The translations under genes and the position numbers were made by a program. A stretch of 64,000 nt of DNA from contig WGMM01000007.1 in assembly GCA_016125085.1 (NCBI GenBank), forward strand, positions 1 to 64,000, given 5' to 3'. Of this stretch, positions 62,827 through 64,000 are shown one piece after another; the first letter of the stretch is position 1, and the number at the start of each line of letters is the position of its first letter. The notes beneath the pieces were generated by a model. That model had not been told where the DNA came from and did not search any database. It was given only the letters and a program-made list of their open reading frames with translations. The stretch is from a bacterium (GTDB lineage Bacteria > Planctomycetota > Planctomycetia > Isosphaerales > Isosphaeraceae).

Positions 62827-64000
62827 TCAAGGTTTCGAATCCTGCTGGCGAATGGCGCGGCCGATGGCGGAATATTCGAGCATCTGCCGCGTAAGGTCTT
62901 GCGGATAGCTCACGATAACATCCGTAATCTCGCCCGCACCGTTCTTGACGGCTTCCAGTCGAGGCATCACGAAACCGGTGTAGGAAGGCAGATTCAGTTT
63001 GTCGACACGGGCCAGGACTTCGTCACGCAGTTTCGGATCGAACTTGATTCCGTGCGTTTCGAAAAGTGCTTTCGCCGCTGGATAGTCGCCTTCGGACTTG
63101 ATGCGCTGCACTTCGGCCAGAAGCTTGCCGACACCTTCGCGGAAAGCCATAGCGTCGACCATCACATAAAACGTCTTGCCGTCTCGCTGGCGTTTTTCGA
63201 TCGCTTTCGTATTGGCCATCAGCCAGTTCACGATCATCTGGCGGTTCCGCATATGATCTTCTTCGATCTGGTCGCCTTCGCGTACCCGGCGGAGCTGAAC
63301 AAGAGCGTTGCGCGTGTAGTACTCGTATTCGGCCAGAACGACGTCCTTGTGCTCCTCAGCCTTCACCAGGCCAAGCTCGACCATTTTCGGATCGGCGATG
63401 TAATACAGGGCCACCAGGTCGGCCCGGCCTTCCTCAAGTGCCGAATACTGTTCCTTGAGCACATCCTGCGGCTTACCCTTCAGGGCGTCGCTGATTCGGC
63501 CTGAAGCGTGGCCGATGACTTCGTGCATGTTGACGGTCAGATCCTGCGCCAGGGCACCGTATTTTTCGTTACGCGCGGCTTCTTCGGGAGTCCAGGCGAA
63601 TTCCGTTCTGAGTCCCGGCGGCGTCGATTTCTCATAGGCTTCGATGATGTTCGAAAGCGAGACCGACTTGCTGCCGTGCTTTTCGCGAATGGCCTGATCA
63701 TTCGGCAAGTTGATACCAATAGGCGTGATCGGTCCGGCGTCGCCGGTTTCCACGACCACGTCGATCGCGTTCGCCGTGATGCCCTTCACGTCCGGCTTGC
63801 GATATTTCGGATCGCACGGCATGTTGGCTTCGAAGTAGGGCGCCTGTTCGGCGAGCTTTTTGATCTCGGCCGTTTTGGCGGGATTCACGTAAGACACAAT
63901 CGCCTCATGGCTGGCTTTCTTGCCGCGGGCGTCCATGTAGACTTCGGTGAAATAGTTGATCGTGTCGATCAGGGCGTCCTTGTCCTGCACCCAGGCGATA
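62827..64000 (-). CDS. Dipeptidyl peptidase III, C-terminal part (cut by window edge)
   Basis: The frame is open to the right edge, so the N-terminus lies outside; about 390 residues are visible. The M49 zinc-peptidase motifs are present: HEVIGHASG (six-residue HEXXGH form with the zinc histidines and catalytic Glu) and, 30 residues later, LEEGRADLVALYYIADP (EExRAD-type third ligand). TINYFTEVYMDARG lies upstream. DPP III releases dipeptides from oligopeptide N-termini and is usually cytosolic in eukaryotes; bacterial members are less common and often larger. The signal peptide cannot be judged. Confidence 0.88.
   Translation of the reverse strand, partial: IAWVQDKDALIDTINYFTEVYMDARGKKASHEAIVSYVNPAKTAEIKKLAEQAPYFEANMPCDPKYRKPDVKGITANAIDVVVETGDAGPITPIGINLPNDQAIREKHGSKSVSLSNIIEAYEKSTPPGLRTEFAWTPEEAARNEKYGALAQDLTVNMHEVIGHASGRISDALKGKPQDVLKEQYSALEEGRADLVALYYIADPKMVELGLVKAEEHKDVVLAEYEYYTRNALVQLRRVREGDQIEEDHMRNRQMIVNWLMANTKAIEKRQRDGKTFYVMVDAMAFREGVGKLLAEVQRIKSEGDYPAAKALFETHGIKFDPKLRDEVLARVDKLNLPSYTGFVMPRLEAVKNGAGEITDVIVSYPQDLTRQMLEYSAIGRAIRQQDSKP

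Overview
The window looks like a chromosomal segment of a planctomycete (Planctomycetota), perhaps a Gemmatales-type one. The reasons are two DUF1501 proteins, a PEP-CTERM protein, an FHA/Ser-Thr kinase, decayed RHS modules, a DUF6629 protein, many secreted proteins of unknown function and planctomycete-style extragenic palindromes. Base composition is moderately GC-rich and fairly even. No rRNA, CRISPR array or intact insertion sequence was found. Assignment is by family recognition only; no database was consulted.

Layout. 1-1930: debris of RHS-type modules, with two small immunity-like orphan genes and two RHS-core fragments. 1978-10795: nitrilase-family hydrolase, HGSNAT-like acyltransferase, small membrane protein, GT4 glycosyltransferase, TlpA-like thioredoxin, SMP-30-like protein, then a QueG-like Fe-S/SCP2 protein divergent from an HxlR regulator with a double operator-like dyad between them. 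10828-18296 (all minus strand): nicotinamide phosphoribosyltransferase, two DUF1501 proteins, selenium-binding-protein/methanethiol-oxidase homologue and galactokinase. 18585-23647: LRR protein and a four-gene TroABCD-like (probably Mn) ABC operon whose last permease carries a fused MntR/DtxR sensor domain. 24079-29451: PEP-CTERM protein behind a long structured leader, LarA-family enzyme overlapping a PP2C phosphatase, the tiny ribosomal protein THX, a DUF2752 protein, a lipoprotein and cytidine deaminase. 29485-32348: FHA/kinase gene translationally coupled to modB-modC.

32400-34196 is an essentially gene-free, 1.8-kb stretch. It contains an array of five hairpin units with an invariant loop, base-covarying stems and a second box at a fixed distance, then the C-terminal stub of a type IIL restriction-modification gene and other extragenic repeats. 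This is the strongest candidate here for something undescribed.

34197-51201 is the core information-processing cluster, read leftward: sigma factor; tRNA-Thr(TGT)-Tyr(GTA)-Gly(TCC)-Thr(GGT)-tuf-rpmG-tRNA-Trp(CCA)-secE-nusG-rplK-rplA-rplJ-rplL-rpoB-rpoC, ending at a terminator. The order matches the enterobacterial thrU-tufB to rpoC region. A consensus promoter is visible before the tRNAs and another in the rpoB-rpoC gap. EF-Tu has an atypical switch I. 51601-64000: secreted proteins of unknown function, a thioredoxin-like and a PKD-like envelope protein, a second HGSNAT-like acyltransferase, an AP-superfamily phosphodiesterase, a protein with nine MSYAP-type hexapeptide repeats, and the C-terminal part of a dipeptidyl peptidase III cut by the window edge.

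Several intrinsic terminators were located directly from sequence. Two short genes (THX at 27410-27529 and rpmG at 47303-47455) were found by reading intergenic DNA.
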